DNA of 7,757 nt from Candidatus Bathyarchaeota archaeon (GCA_014859755.1 JACUTO010000067.1:1-7757); one strand, 5' to 3'. Counted from the first letter of the stretch, positions 1-6,284 are shown. Made by a program: numbers and translations. Notes: generated from the letters alone by a model not told the origin.

Positions 1-39
1 TATGCATACAAATATAACCTTTTTGAATTACTACCTTGA

Positions 40-92
40 TGAGGTGATTTTGGAAAACCGCTAGGTTTTTCACCTGTAATAACACCTAGCTT
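40..92 (+). promoter_or_regulatory. Leader with mutually exclusive hairpins upstream of the PAP2 gene
   Basis: Three pairings share bases. Hairpin 1 spans 51-72, with stem TGGAAAACC, loop GCTA and a 3' arm GGTTTTTCA (9 pairs including one G-U). Pairing 2 joins AGGTGA (42-47), part of a Shine-Dalgarno-like GAGGTGA, to TCACCT (70-75). Pairing 3 joins GCTAGGT (60-66) to ACCTAGC (84-90). They cannot all form together, and hairpin 1 has a T-rich 3' arm as a terminator might. It could end an upstream transcript or act as a cis-regulatory leader for the phosphatase gene. The structures are seen directly; the function is inference. Confidence 0.35.
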
Positions 93-118
93 TGGCGTAT
101 AAGGAGAAATGAAGAGAG

Positions 119-1006
119 ATGTTCCTGTTTGACACATTTTGGACCGAGGCATTCAGGTCGCTGATGCCGTGGGCCGAACTCTTCTTCAGAGTCATCACGG
201 CGCTGGGTTCCGACTACTTCTATGTGGCATTGATTGCGACTGGCTTTTGGGCCGTGGATAAACGGGCTTCGATACTGACTGCCTTCGTGCTGATCATTTC
301 TGTGGTCTCAAACTATTGGCTGAAGATCACTTTCAAGAATCCGAGACCACCATCGACAAACTGGCTTCCGGGGACAGATGCCTCCAACTATAGTCTACCC
401 AGTGGACACGCGCAAAACTCCACAACCCTCTGGGGTTGGCTGGGAATAAAGATCAAGACCTGGTGGATGAGTGTTCTTTCTGCAGTCTTGATAGTGCTAA
501 TAGGTCTATCAAGAATCTATATCGGTGTACACTGGCTAGGTGACGTCCTTCTGGGTTGGACAGTTGGACTGCTTCTGCTGATAGTGCTGTGGAGATTGGA
601 AGAACCAGCTCGATCCATTCTATCGAAATACAACCCCAACATGTTGTATCTTGGACTCGTCGTCTTTGGCCTAGTTGCGATGATTCTCACCGAGCTTCTT
701 TCGCCGGTGACAATCGTTGGCCTAGAGGACAACTTCGGTGCTAACGGGGGACTGATAATTGGATTGGGCATCGGGCTTGCGCTTGAGAGTAGGTACGTAA
801 ACTTCGAGACACCCCCCAAGTACAGAGAGAAGTGGCGAGCGGCATTAAGAGTCATCATTGGCCTAATCCTAGTCTTTGTGATCATGTTCGGCCTATCACC
901 CATACTTCCGACAGACGTCTATTGGTTGCGCGCAACCCGGTACGCTCTGGGTGCGATCGTTGCTGCATTCGTCTGGCCATTCCTATTCAAGAAACTCGGT
1001 CTCTAG
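119..1006 (+). CDS. PAP2-superfamily membrane phosphatase with extended C-terminal membrane region
   Basis: This 295-aa integral membrane protein carries the full PAP2/acid phosphatase signature. C1 is K69-x6-R76-P77, C2 is P94-S95-G96-H97, and C3 is S131-R132-x5-H138-x3-D142. In this family the C2 His aids catalysis, the C3 His is the nucleophile, and the enzyme removes phosphate from lipid phosphates or pyrophosphates such as phosphatidate or polyprenyl pyrophosphate; the substrate here is unknown. Hydrophobic segments lie near residues 21-45, 50-68, 115-135, 138-158, 173-195, 208-224, 241-262 and 270-290. The catalytic part ends near residue 160, so the last ~130 residues are an extra multi-pass region not found in minimal ~200-aa PAP2 enzymes. 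GGAGA at 103-107 lies 11 nt before the ATG. The gene is transcribed alone and converges on the redox operon. The family is secure; the lipid substrate is not. Confidence 0.9.
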   Translation: MFLFDTFWTEAFRSLMPWAELFFRVITALGSDYFYVALIATGFWAVDKRASILTAFVLIISVVSNYWLKITFKNPRPPSTNWLPGTDASNYSLPSGHAQNSTTLWGWLGIKIKTWWMSVLSAVLIVLIGLSRIYIGVHWLGDVLLGWTVGLLLLIVLWRLEEPARSILSKYNPNMLYLGLVVFGLVAMILTELLSPVTIVGLEDNFGANGGLIIGLGIGLALESRYVNFETPPKYREKWRAALRVIIGLILVFVIMFGLSPILPTDVYWLRATRYALGAIVAAFVWPFLFKKLGL

Positions 1007-1160
1007 TCCGACAAGAAAGACGGCTCCACAAAACCTGTCGCGCGCACCATTTCGATAAGTCTTTGTGATCATGCGCACCACAAGCCTTAGACTAGACAAA
1101 TTCTCATACCGCAATACCGTAATCGGTCGATACGAAAATTCGTCTTTCACCCCTAGTTTC

Positions 1161-2315
1161 CTACTTAGCAGATTCTTTCACGAGTTCGGCGATGTCTTTA
1201 ACGGTTAATTCACCTTCTAATCCTTCGTCTTTTACGGCGTCGTCGAGCATCATCATGCAGCTTGGGCATGCCACAACCAGAATCTCAGCGCCGGTTTCAT
1301 GAGCCTCTCTAACTCTAATCCTGCTGGGATTTTCCTCTGATCCTCCTAGGAGGTCCGTAACAAAGTTTCCGCTTCCACCGCCGCAGCAGAAAGAATTTTC
1401 TCTGGTTCTCTCCATTTCTGTGAGTTCGATTCCCGGGATGCTTTTCAGAATCTCTCGTGGGACGTCGTAGACACCGTTGTATCTGCCGAGAAAACAGGGA
1501 TCGTGGTAGGTAACCTTAGCCTTGAGTTTGGATAGCTCTATTTTCCCTTGCTGAATCATTTCCAACAGGAGTTGCGTGTAATGAAATACTTCGAAATCTC
1601 CAAATCTCGGATACTTGCTTTTCATGGAGTTGTACGCATGTGGTGAAAGGGTAACTACCTTTTTCACTTCAAGTTCTTTGAATTTCTGGACGTTCTTCTT
1701 AGCTAATTCTTGGAACAGCCCCATTTCACCAAGCATGTATACTTCGTTTCCATCGCAATCTTCTTCGGCGCCGAGAATTCCAAAGGATACTTCTGCCTTG
1801 TCTAATAACTCAGCAAAGTTTCTAGCCATTCTTTGTCCACGTTCTTCGTAGGATCCAACGCATCCTACATAGAGAAAGTACTCGTCACCTGGTTTGCATC
1901 GTCTTATTCCTTCTGCCCATGCATCTCTTTTGCTTCTCGCTGTTCCCCACGGGTTCCCATGTTTGCTGATGTTATTTAGGAAGTCTCTGATATTTGGTAG
2001 TACCAAGCCTTTCTCAACCATATCGCTCCTTGCTGCTACGATCCAGTCAACTATGTCGTCGCTAAACTTCATCGGACATGTCTCAACGCAGTTTCTGCAT
2101 GTTGCACATGAGAATACAATTTCTGCAAAATGCTCTGACCACTCGATTTCTTTCTTTAGCCACGCCCATATGAGCCACAGTCTCCCGCCTGTGGAGTAGG
2201 TTTCAAGTCGGAATCTACTGTAAGATGGGCAGTTAAAGTCTGTGAAATCGCTTGGGAACTTGCAGTAGCCGCATCTAAAGCACCTGTGTATTTGCTTGGC
2301 GTAGGCTTGCATCAT
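1161..2315 (-). CDS. GlcF/HdrD-like Fe-S oxidoreductase subunit, two 4Fe-4S motifs plus CCG domain
   Basis: This 384-aa soluble protein reads as an electron-transfer subunit. The N-terminus has two cluster motifs: C12-x2-C15-x2-C18-x10-C29-P and C70-x2-C73-x2-C76-x3-C80-P. Two cysteine-rich (CCG) repeats follow. The first is degenerate: C152 and C187 remain, but the second Cys of the CC pair is D188, and the usual CxxC is replaced by S225-P-H-A. The second is complete, C275-x35-C311-C312-x38-C351-x2-C354, the pattern that holds a non-cubane [4Fe-4S] cluster in HdrB/HdrD. The architecture matches GlcF, GlpC and HdrD relatives, which pass electrons from a flavin dehydrogenase to quinone, disulfide or another carrier. 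The ATG overlaps the stop of the upstream FAD gene by 4 bp (ATGA), and GGGAGG lies just before it, so translation is probably coupled. A second ATG follows immediately. The physiological acceptor cannot be read from the sequence. Confidence 0.88.
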   Translation of the reverse strand: MMQAYAKQIHRCFRCGYCKFPSDFTDFNCPSYSRFRLETYSTGGRLWLIWAWLKKEIEWSEHFAEIVFSCATCRNCVETCPMKFSDDIVDWIVAARSDMVEKGLVLPNIRDFLNNISKHGNPWGTARSKRDAWAEGIRRCKPGDEYFLYVGCVGSYEERGQRMARNFAELLDKAEVSFGILGAEEDCDGNEVYMLGEMGLFQELAKKNVQKFKELEVKKVVTLSPHAYNSMKSKYPRFGDFEVFHYTQLLLEMIQQGKIELSKLKAKVTYHDPCFLGRYNGVYDVPREILKSIPGIELTEMERTRENSFCCGGGSGNFVTDLLGGSEENPSRIRVREAHETGAEILVVACPSCMMMLDDAVKDEGLEGELTVKDIAELVKESAK

Positions 2316-3691
2316 TCCGCCTCCCAGTTTCCAGGGTTCATGATCCCATTGGGGTCCAGAAGCTTTTTTACGCGCTTCATGAGCTCAAGCGTATTCTTGT
2401 CCATTCTCTCCATGACCATTTTCTGTGCAGGGACTTCAGGCTTCCAAGGAACTCCTCCTATATCCAAGCTAGCTACGTTTGAGTCGTGCAGCGCCTTCTT
2501 CGTTGTCTCTATGTTATCTGGGTCTGCGCGATTGAATGGGTATCCGAAGGCGAACATCATGCAGTGGCTTCTTCCAATAACTCGCCCCGTCATACCATAA
2601 GTGATCCCGTATTTGGAAGATAATTCAAGCAGTTTCTTGAAAGCTTCTGGGAATTTTTCGACTGGAATGATGGGGCCGCAATATTCGAATCCACCGCCCT
2701 TCATTACGTCGGCGAATCTTGTTGTGCCAGTCGTAGGCATCTCCAAAAGAGGCAGCTTTATGTCTGGTGTCAGCATCATAAACCCGCCTTCTTTACTATC
2801 GATATGAGTGCGGAGCACGTCCCAAATCATTCTCCTCTTGAACTCGAGTTCCTCTTCGGAATCTCCAGTGATACAGATCCCTATCATTATGATGTCTTTG
2901 AACACGGGTGGGTAAGGTTGAGCACCAATGAATATGTCTTCTGTCATCTCTGTGTGGGTAACTCTGTGTATCACATCTGGAACTAGGTTTGGATCTTCCA
3001 CCACAAACATCTCAACGTCTCGCATCTTTTTTCTTGGGTAAAGTCTAAGACCCAACTTTGTGATGATTCCTGTTGTTCCAAACCATCCTAAAAAGAGTCC
3101 AGCTAGATAGGGCAACGGCGCCACTGAAAACCAGTAGGGACCCACTGAACACGAACCAATTTTGCATACTTCTCCGGTTGGCAATACAACTTCTAATCCG
3201 GTGACCATGCCAGAATTGAAGCCGTATTGCTGAGTTAAGCGACCCTGACCATGTATCACTATATTTCCAACGACTGTTGCTGAGGGTGGTGCATCGGGAA
3301 TTGAGAATCTTAGGTTAAGATGATGTCGCTCTAGGTAAGCTTTCAGCTTGCCTGTCGTGACACCGGCTTCCAGAACAACGTATCTACTCTTCTCGTTTAC
3401 CTCCAGCACCCTGTCCATTCTTTTCAGGTCCAGCGCAATACCGCCCCGATGAGGGATGACTAAGCCAGATAAGCTCAATGAACCCCCCACCGGGACTATG
3501 GGTATTCTCTCCTCGTTCGCAAGCTTGACTGTTTTTTGTACCTCCTCTGTTGTCTTCGGCATAACCACGTAGTCTGGTTCGTGAGGTTCCATCATCCCTG
3601 GATCTTGAGAATAGATGTAGAGCTCTTCTTTCCTGTTCGAAACGTACTGTTCGCCCACTATTTCGGCCAGAGATTTGTGTATCCTATCCAT
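2312..3691 (-). CDS. VAO/GlcD-family FAD-dependent oxidoreductase
   Basis: This 459-aa protein is the flavin subunit of the operon. Residues ~38-215 form the FAD-binding PCMH fold: the PDYVVMPKT entry, V68-GGSLSLSG76 in the pyrophosphate-binding loop, then a PPSATVVGN segment and a GLEVVLPTGE strand. The rest is the FAD-linked oxidase C-terminal substrate domain, ending with LLDPNGIMNPGNW, the usual tail of glycolate/D-lactate dehydrogenases. The stretch PYLAGLFLGWFGTTGIITK resembles vanillyl-alcohol oxidase and 4-cresol dehydrogenase relatives more than bacterial GlcD, so the substrate may be a 2-hydroxy acid or an aromatic/aliphatic alcohol. I start at 3691 because GGAAGTGA lies 5 nt upstream; ATG 3706 (+5 aa) is possible, but an extension to 3805 would overlap the upstream gene heavily. 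The start is 5 bp after that gene's stop. The family is secure; the substrate is open. Confidence 0.9.
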   Translation of the reverse strand: MDRIHKSLAEIVGEQYVSNRKEELYIYSQDPGMMEPHEPDYVVMPKTTEEVQKTVKLANEERIPIVPVGGSLSLSGLVIPHRGGIALDLKRMDRVLEVNEKSRYVVLEAGVTTGKLKAYLERHHLNLRFSIPDAPPSATVVGNIVIHGQGRLTQQYGFNSGMVTGLEVVLPTGEVCKIGSCSVGPYWFSVAPLPYLAGLFLGWFGTTGIITKLGLRLYPRKKMRDVEMFVVEDPNLVPDVIHRVTHTEMTEDIFIGAQPYPPVFKDIIMIGICITGDSEEELEFKRRMIWDVLRTHIDSKEGGFMMLTPDIKLPLLEMPTTGTTRFADVMKGGGFEYCGPIIPVEKFPEAFKKLLELSSKYGITYGMTGRVIGRSHCMMFAFGYPFNRADPDNIETTKKALHDSNVASLDIGGVPWKPEVPAQKMVMERMDKNTLELMKRVKKLLDPNGIMNPGNWEAE

Positions 3692-3696
3692 ATCAG

Positions 3697-4731
3697 TCAC
3701 TTCCATCCTGCTGGTTTCTCGCCCAAAGCGAGTTTGCAAAGGTCGTGCATCATGATGGGCTTTATGCCTTTTTTGGCAACAGCCTCGGACAGAGAATCGA
3801 AACATGCTGGACAGTTGAACACGCAGTATTCGGCTCCAGCGTTCACCATGTCTTCTACGTTTCTCTTTTGCACGTCAACGAACAGATCGTATCTTTGCTG
3901 ACCTCTTATGACGCCTGCACAGCACAGGGCGTTCTCCCTGTCGTATCTTCTCACAACTCTCTCCGCTCCTATCAGGCTGAAGATGTCGTCTGCGAAGTGT
4001 TCTTTCTTCGGAGCAAGCCGAGACGAACAATTGCGTTGGTATGCTACCTTTATGTTCAGCGGCTTTATCTCATCTTCGTGTTCTTTTAGCTTATTGTAGA
4101 GATGCTCGAAGAGATGGATAGATTTGAATGGGACTTTGATGCCATAAGCCGGTGCATATGAAGTGAGAGTTGAATAGCATTCATCGTGGAAGAATATGAC
4201 CTCTCTAAAATTGTGCCTAGCGATATTCTCTATTATTCCCGGGAGTCTCTCTCTTATTAAGGAAGGATTTCCAAAATGCAGATACATAAGTTGACAGAAG
4301 AAGTATCTTCCCAGGATAATGGAGACGTTCTCGAAGAGCTTTCCTTGTATCGAATCTATATATGCGGGGAAAAGGCAGAGGGAGATTGCTGGTTCGGTGG
4401 CACCGTAAAATTCTTGGATGTCCCTTCTTGTTGGAATGGCGAGGTTGACTGACTGCGTGACAAGAGGTTTAGGCATCGGAAGTATACCCTTTTTTTCCTG
4501 AAGATCCGTGATCAAATAGAAAGGATGGTTTCCTCTTTCGCAGTATTCTTCACACGCGTAGCACGTTACACATTGGTGAAGAACGAAAGAGTCTTCGCCC
4601 TTAATCATTTTTTCCATTTCCACCTTCGCTGTGTCTTTGTCTATGTCCATATACTGGCACCTGACGAGACAATCGTAGGTTGGACATGTTGCGCATAGCT
4701 TTTCATTGAATTTCAACTTCAACTCGGGCAT
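3697..4731 (-). CDS. Fe-S protein with two N-terminal 4Fe-4S motifs and a C-terminal CCG (HdrB/D-like) domain
   Basis: First gene of the operon, 344 aa. Two ferredoxin-like motifs open the protein: C13-x2-C16-x4-C21-x3-C25 and C54-x2-C57-x2-C60-x3-C64. The first lacks the usual CxxCxxCxxxC spacing. The C-terminal half ends in one complete cysteine-rich domain, C235-x34-C270-C271-x35-C307-x2-C310, which fits the HdrB-type rule for a non-cubane cluster. The preceding repeat is eroded, with only C185 at an expected place. The domain order copies the downstream GlcF/HdrD-like subunit, yet the two proteins are clearly different in sequence. It probably extends the electron path from the flavin subunit or forms the contact to the acceptor; that role is inference. 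The ATG at 4731 follows GGGAGGG, with a TATA-like box about 80 nt upstream of the ATG. A second ATG at 4734, one base out of frame (ATGAATG), is not used by this frame. Confidence 0.85.
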   Translation of the reverse strand: MPELKLKFNEKLCATCPTYDCLVRCQYMDIDKDTAKVEMEKMIKGEDSFVLHQCVTCYACEEYCERGNHPFYLITDLQEKKGILPMPKPLVTQSVNLAIPTRRDIQEFYGATEPAISLCLFPAYIDSIQGKLFENVSIILGRYFFCQLMYLHFGNPSLIRERLPGIIENIARHNFREVIFFHDECYSTLTSYAPAYGIKVPFKSIHLFEHLYNKLKEHEDEIKPLNIKVAYQRNCSSRLAPKKEHFADDIFSLIGAERVVRRYDRENALCCAGVIRGQQRYDLFVDVQKRNVEDMVNAGAEYCVFNCPACFDSLSEAVAKKGIKPIMMHDLCKLALGEKPAGWK

Positions 4732-4983
4732 TCATCTCGCCCTCCCTTCCAAATTCCTGTCAAATAATTTTTACTTCTCCAGAACCTTAGACTTGAGTTT
4801 GCAAATACTTAAAAGTTCGCAGTTAGAGGCCATTCCATTCCTTAGCACAAGGAGTTTTCCGAGGAAACATTGATAACAACCTTGAAAACCAACCATGCGC
4901 GCGCAACTACCATCAAAAATCCATAATCTATTTCAGACTCGCAAGCTAGAAGTTAATTATAGAAAAAAACTGGTGATTGTAAG
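4732..4983. other. Intergenic region between the divergent redox operon and the small repeated gene
   Basis: These 252 bp hold the operon promoter on the left and, near 4953-4961, an AT-rich TTAATTATA that may be the TATA box for the 61-aa gene. I see no tRNA, no long inverted repeat and no coding frame with support. It marks the change from the redox operon to the A- and C-rich (+ strand) accessory region. Confidence 0.5.
4806..4820 (-). promoter_or_regulatory. Probable promoter of the three-gene redox operon (BRE/TATA-like)
   Basis: On the minus strand this reads GCGAACTTTTAAGTA: a purine-rich BRE-like stretch followed by an AT-rich TATA-like box. Transcription would begin about 25 nt downstream, near 4785, leaving a ~50-nt leader before the ATG at 4731. 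A second AT-rich stretch at 4766-4776 lies too close to the start to be a better candidate. No repressor site is evident. Confidence 0.4.
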
Positions 4984-5169
4984 TTGGTTAAAGTTGTTAG
5001 TGGCGCCTTCGGTGATGCCCTACTAAAAATAATAGAAAAACTGACTGGTAAGGCTTCAAACGTGGAACTAAACTTCAAAAACCTAACCCTAGACGTAGCC
5101 GGCGTAAAAACAACCCTAAACGGCTCCGTAACCCTGAACATACAATACGCCACAGAAAAGAAACCATAA
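4984..5169 (+). CDS. Small repeated protein, 61 aa, TTG start, unknown function (copy 1, intact)
   Basis: I do not recognise this family. The ORF begins at TTG with GGTGAT (4972-4977) six nt upstream, and a stop at 4960-4962 closes the frame above, so no ATG start is possible. The product starts with an amphipathic helix-like stretch (residues ~2-21, GAFGDALLKIIEKLTG) and then alternates hydrophobic and polar residues as in beta strands (VELNFKNLTLDV, GSVTLNIQYA), ending in a charged EKKP tail. It has no Cys, no signal peptide and no clear membrane segment. From codon 8 to just past the stop it is duplicated exactly at 6060-6226, and its tail recurs at 6989-7044. Both base changes in the third copy are third-position and synonymous in this frame (ctg/cta, aaa/aag). 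They are also synonymous in the antisense frame, so they support coding but not strand. The Shine-Dalgarno and the K/E-rich composition favour this strand. Confidence 0.55.
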   Translation: MVKVVSGAFGDALLKIIEKLTGKASNVELNFKNLTLDVAGVKTTLNGSVTLNIQYATEKKP

Positions 5170-5171
5170 CC
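5005..5171 (+). repeat. 167-bp direct repeat, copy 1
   Basis: Identical base for base to 6060-6226, from gccttcggtg through aaaccataacc. It covers codons 8-61 of the small gene plus its stop. There are no terminal inverted repeats and I saw no target-site duplication, so it does not look like an ordinary insertion sequence or MITE. Confidence 0.93.
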
Positions 5172-5209
5172 TACATAAACATCCTTAAGAAAAGCCGATT
5201 TCACAATTC

Positions 5210-5446
5210 TTATTCAGCTTGAGAGGTCAAGAATTTAGACGCCTTTCTACGTGCTTCTCTGTCAAAAATTACGCCTTTTGTTAGTTGGGCCAGTTTCTCC
5301 TCAGGTTTTTCTGGCAACGGCTGAACAAGGATTCTTTCTCCAAACGGGACAACCGCCACCTTCTGTCCAACCCTTAGGGGCACCACTTCTCTAACGGCTC
5401 GAGTGATGGTAATGCGATACCTATCCGCAACCTCAACAACTTCCAT
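5210..5446 (-). CDS. vapB: AbrB/MazE-type VapB antitoxin
   Basis: A 78-aa protein with an N-terminal swapped-hairpin AbrB DNA-binding domain: residues ~1-45 read MEVVEVADRYRITITRAVRE, then VVPLRVGQKVAVVPFGERIL. A tail of ~30 residues follows (TKGVIFDREARRKASKFL), the kind of segment that in VapB proteins wraps the toxin and blocks its active site. It lies divergently from the PIN gene, with both starts flanking a near-palindromic operator, which fits autoregulation by the VapBC complex. Three in-frame ATGs occur (5458, 5452, 5446) in a GATGGTGATGGTGATG run. I choose 5446 because GGTGATGGTG then acts as the ribosome binding site and the protein starts as AbrB antitoxins usually do. The longest form has 82 aa. 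The cognate relation to the neighbouring toxin rests on position. Confidence 0.78.
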   Translation of the reverse strand: MEVVEVADRYRITITRAVREVVPLRVGQKVAVVPFGERILVQPLPEKPEEKLAQLTKGVIFDREARRKASKFLTSQAE

Positions 5447-5460
5447 CACCATCACCATCT

Positions 5461-5493
5461 AAAAGCTTATATCGTGTCACAATATAAACCTTT
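5461..5493. promoter_or_regulatory. Divergent vapB/vapC promoter with 33-bp dyad-symmetric operator
   Basis: The DNA is near-palindromic around base 5477. TTATAT (5467-5472) mirrors ATATAA (5482-5487), and GTG-T-CAC forms the centre. Symmetry continues outwards (5465/5489 and 5461-5463/5491-5493), so 13 of 16 base pairs are complementary. The two arms also serve as TATA-like boxes: TTATAT at good distance for vapC (start 5516), and its mirror at good distance for vapB (start 5446). A dimeric AbrB-type VapB bound here would cover both promoters, the usual autoregulation logic of toxin-antitoxin loci. The symmetry is seen; the binding is inferred. Confidence 0.6.
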
Positions 5494-5515
5494 TGTGCCA
5501 CAAGGGGGTTCCAAA

Positions 5516-5959
5516 ATGTACATGGTCGAAACAGAGTTCCTCTTCGGACTAAGAACCAGCGACAAATGGCACAAACAAGTCGTGAAGATTCTCAATTCAT
5601 TCAGAGAAGGAAAAATCGAGGCATTACAGTCATGCGCTTCAGCCTTCCTCGAGGTGGGAATCGTTCTACAAGCTCACGGAATCCGAGCTGAACAGATAGA
5701 AGACACCTTGTTCTTGATGAAGCAAAAGCTCACTGAGTTTAACGTAGGCGAAGCAGAACTGAACTCCGACGACATAGTAAGACTCTACGAACTGCTCAGA
5801 ACATACGATGTGGAATTTTTTGACGCTATGCAAGCCGCCGTAGCCCTCGGAAGAAACGCCATCCTTGTCACCAACGACAAAATCTTCTCTATGCTTGGTG
5901 TCAAAACCATTTCCTTTAACGAGCTAATGAGAAGGGCAACAAAAGAAAGAGGACCATAG
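5516..5959 (+). CDS. vapC: PIN-domain toxin, VapC-like, with Glu at the first catalytic position
   Basis: A 147-aa PIN-domain ribonuclease candidate. The acidic positions of the fold appear in order: E5 (in VETEFLFGL), E45 (SAFLEVG), D102 (FFDAMQAA) and D120 in the LVTND motif. In most VapC proteins the first is Asp (DTN or DTS); here it is Glu, and the residue two later is also Glu, so activity cannot be taken for granted. Related archaeal PIN proteins often read ETDFL, so this may be a subfamily trait rather than a lesion. VapC enzymes use these residues to hold Mg2+ and cleave tRNA or rRNA. I start at ATG 5516 with GGGGG(TT) at 5503-5509 upstream. The GTG at 5474 would add 14 residues but lies inside the operator, so I reject it. 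It pairs with the divergent antitoxin gene. Confidence 0.8.
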   Translation: MYMVETEFLFGLRTSDKWHKQVVKILNSFREGKIEALQSCASAFLEVGIVLQAHGIRAEQIEDTLFLMKQKLTEFNVGEAELNSDDIVRLYELLRTYDVEFFDAMQAAVALGRNAILVTNDKIFSMLGVKTISFNELMRRATKERGP

Positions 5960-6054
5960 AACCTCCTGCTACAAGAAAAGACGCAAGGTTTGTTGGCTTC
6001 ATCCTCGCCTACGCTTGTGAGGTTGAAAACATGCTCCTCACCAAACCACCCTAA
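5959..6054 (+). pseudogene. Possible 3' remnant of an unidentified gene
   Basis: Directly after vapC, in a different frame, 31 sense codons run to a TAA at 6052-6054 and read like protein: KDARFVGFILAYACEVENML, then LTKPP. There is no start codon; the frame is open only from 5920 and its 5' part lies inside vapC. It may be the C-terminal scrap of a gene replaced by the vapC module. The family is not recognised. Chance is a serious alternative at this length. Confidence 0.25.
5998..6041 (+). other. Alternative hairpins downstream of vapC
   Basis: TTCATCCTCGC (5998-6008) pairs with GTGAGGTTGAA (6017-6027) across an 8-nt loop with one mismatch and one G-U pair. The same GTGAGG (6017-6022) can instead pair with CCTCAC (6036-6041). 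No T-run follows, so a standard archaeal terminator is not supported. It could stabilise the end of the vapC transcript. Confidence 0.3.
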
Positions 6055-6059
6055 GAAAA

Positions 6060-6226
6060 GCCTTCGGTGATGCCCTACTAAAAATAATAGAAAAACTGAC
6101 TGGTAAGGCTTCAAACGTGGAACTAAACTTCAAAAACCTAACCCTAGACGTAGCCGGCGTAAAAACAACCCTAAACGGCTCCGTAACCCTGAACATACAA
6201 TACGCCACAGAAAAGAAACCATAACC
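6060..6226 (+). repeat. 167-bp direct repeat, copy 2 (5'-truncated copy of the small gene)
   Basis: Perfectly identical to 5005-5171 and in the same orientation. It encodes residues 8-61 of the small protein with its stop at 6222-6224, but no ATG, GTG or TTG lies in frame upstream (the frame closes at 6024-6026), so it is a pseudogene copy unless it uses a rare start. Perfect identity including third positions means recent duplication, gene conversion, or an assembly artefact. The left boundary shares 17 of 20 bases with sequence just downstream of copy 1 (5177-5196 against 6043-6062), a possible recombination scar. Confidence 0.93.
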
Positions 6227-6256
6227 CAAGTTTCCACAACACAACAATAAAATAGC

Positions 6257-6284
6257 CTTAATAACTGGCGGTGTTCTTATTAAG
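6257..6284 (+). promoter_or_regulatory. Inverted repeat/TATA-like element upstream of the DUF5678-protease pair
   Basis: CTTAATAA (6257-6264) and TTATTAAG (6277-6284) are perfect reverse complements separated by 12 nt. The left arm is TATA-like and lies ~45 nt before the ATG at 6306. The arrangement suits a promoter with a dimeric-repressor site. No DNA-binding protein is encoded in the downstream pair unless the DUF5678 protein itself binds. Confidence 0.45.

Noticed and set aside
1..64. Open frame from the left edge to a TAG at 62-64, possible tail of an upstream gene
   Set aside because: Only ~20 codons are visible, two other frames are similar in quality, and the segment is AT-rich like a promoter. 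I cannot support a gene.
1007..1160. Terminator between the convergent PAP2 gene and redox operon
   Set aside because: Only a 4-bp stem (ACCG/CGGT at 1116-1127) and short A/T runs are visible; nothing strong enough to call.
3692..3805. N-terminal extension of the FAD oxidoreductase up to 3805
   Set aside because: It would overlap the upstream Fe-S gene by over 100 bp, the added residues are not FAD-oxidase-like, and a good ribosome binding site precedes the ATG at 3691.
4953..5204. Minus-strand ORF of 83 aa across repeat copy 1, with a matching ORF at 6038-6247 across copy 2
   Set aside because: The shared peptide is simply the antisense reading of the identical DNA; it is rich in Phe, Ser, Arg and Cys, with no ribosome binding site at its starts. 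The plus-strand frame has a Shine-Dalgarno and a normal archaeal composition. Third-position changes do not separate the two, so this rejection is not absolute.
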